A stretch of DNA of 64,000 nt from Mangifera indica. Its lineage: Eukaryota > Streptophyta > Magnoliopsida > Sapindales > Anacardiaceae. Within the stretch, counting starts at the first letter, position 1. Each line of letters opens with the position of its first letter. Positions 63,681 to 64,000 of the stretch are shown here, piece by piece. Where the stretch lies: NCBI RefSeq assembly GCF_011075055.1, contig NC_058151.1:14699800-14763799 (forward strand), read 5' to 3'. Position numbers and translations under genes: made by a program. The notes below the pieces were generated by a model, which ran no database searches, was not told where the DNA came from, and saw only the letters and a program-made list of their open reading frames with translations.

Positions 63681-63791
63681 TATGCTGTATAGGTTTTCTT
63701 TTGATTTGCATGAGGATTGAAAGTGAGGATTTTAGGATAGACGCCTAAAAAAAAAAAAGAAAGAGAGAAGAGAAGAAAAGATTATGTAAAC

Positions 63792-64000
63792 ATGACTATC
63801 TTTCCAAACTACCTTTTTTTTGTCTTCACTTTCGCTTTCGTTTTCCACCTCTCTCTTTTCCATGGAAACTCTTCGCTTCCTACCGTCGGTATCACCTACA
63901 CACCTCCCCCTACCAGTACTGTCGCCACCACGGGGCTACCAACAATTTCCCAGATGAAAATTGCACATACCTATTATGTACATAGAAATTGTAGCTGCTT
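63792..64000 (+). CDS. N-terminus of a probable secreted protein (possibly glycoside hydrolase 17), cut by window end
   Basis: The frame from ATG 63792 runs MTIFPNYLFFVFTFAFVFHL, a typical signal peptide, then SLPTVGITYTPPPTSTVATT. The GITY/GVTY start after the signal peptide resembles plant endo-1,3-beta-glucanase-like GH17 proteins. Beyond ISQMKIAH the expected (V)RLLD continuation is absent (TYYVHRNCSC), so the frame may be interrupted or the family guess wrong. It begins 121 bp after the foldback element, which therefore sits in its promoter region. Confidence 0.35.
   Translation, partial: MTIFPNYLFFVFTFAFVFHLSLFHGNSSLPTVGITYTPPPTSTVATTGLPTISQMKIAHTYYVHRNCSC

Noticed and set aside
1..64000. 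tRNA, rRNA and CRISPR arrays
   Set aside because: I saw no tRNA A/B-box plus cloverleaf pattern, no rRNA sequence and no spaced CRISPR-type repeats.

Overview
This window looks like nuclear DNA from a eudicot plant. It is AT-rich, its genes are split by GT-AG introns, and the encoded proteins belong to plant-specific or plant-typical families (ABCG14-like and WAT1-like transporters, RUS1, a PPR protein, SKIP31, apyrase 7). I spliced the models by hand from ORFs, splice sites and known family sequences. The exon joins keep frame in every gene called intact.

Layout, left to right. 1-3.2 kb: 5' two-thirds of ABCE/RLI (minus; 3' end outside). 4.9-6.8 kb: decayed F-box gene of the SKIP31 type (minus). 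7.7-11.9 kb: two tandem SWIB/MDM2-domain genes (minus), the first broken by a stop, the second intact. 12.9-15.7 kb: ABCG14-like half-size transporter (minus). 15.7-24.2 kb: gene-poor AT-rich DNA with microsatellites, a degenerate tandem repeat and a long near-perfect hairpin. 24.2-27.6 kb: a complete Mutator-like element (MULE) with terminal inverted repeats and a perfect 9-bp target duplication, carrying a truncated transposase and an antisense DUF1985 fragment. 28.0-32.9 kb: COG6 (plus). 34.0-37.8 kb: WAT1/EamA transporter (plus). 38.9-42.1 kb: apyrase-7-like pseudogene (plus). 44.0-45.3 kb: PPR gene (minus). 45.9-47.7 kb: JMJD7-type JmjC hydroxylase (minus). 48.5-53.9 kb: RUS1-like DUF647 gene (minus). 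54.9-58.7 kb: plastid-type SirB1-N/transglutaminase-like protein (minus). 61.4-63.7 kb: a 2.3-kb foldback element with about 580-bp inverted arms and mirrored 20-bp minisatellites. 63.8 kb to end: start of a possible secreted protein (plus).

The genes are mostly housekeeping and do not form one pathway: ribosome recycling (ABCE), Golgi tethering (COG6), probable cytokinin export (ABCG14), vacuolar or plasma-membrane metabolite transport (WAT1), protein hydroxylation (JMJD7), and organelle functions (PPR, RUS1, SirB1-like, probably SWIB). From memory of the Arabidopsis map, SWIB-ABCG14-COG6-PPR corresponds to At1g31760-31790, APY7-WAT1-ABCE2 to At4g19180-19210, and SKIP31-WAT1 to At5g45360-45370. 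The window therefore appears to keep an ancestral order that Arabidopsis has split among duplicated blocks. Three genes here (SKIP31, one SWIB, APY7) are decaying beside intact neighbours, as expected if duplicate copies exist elsewhere in the genome.
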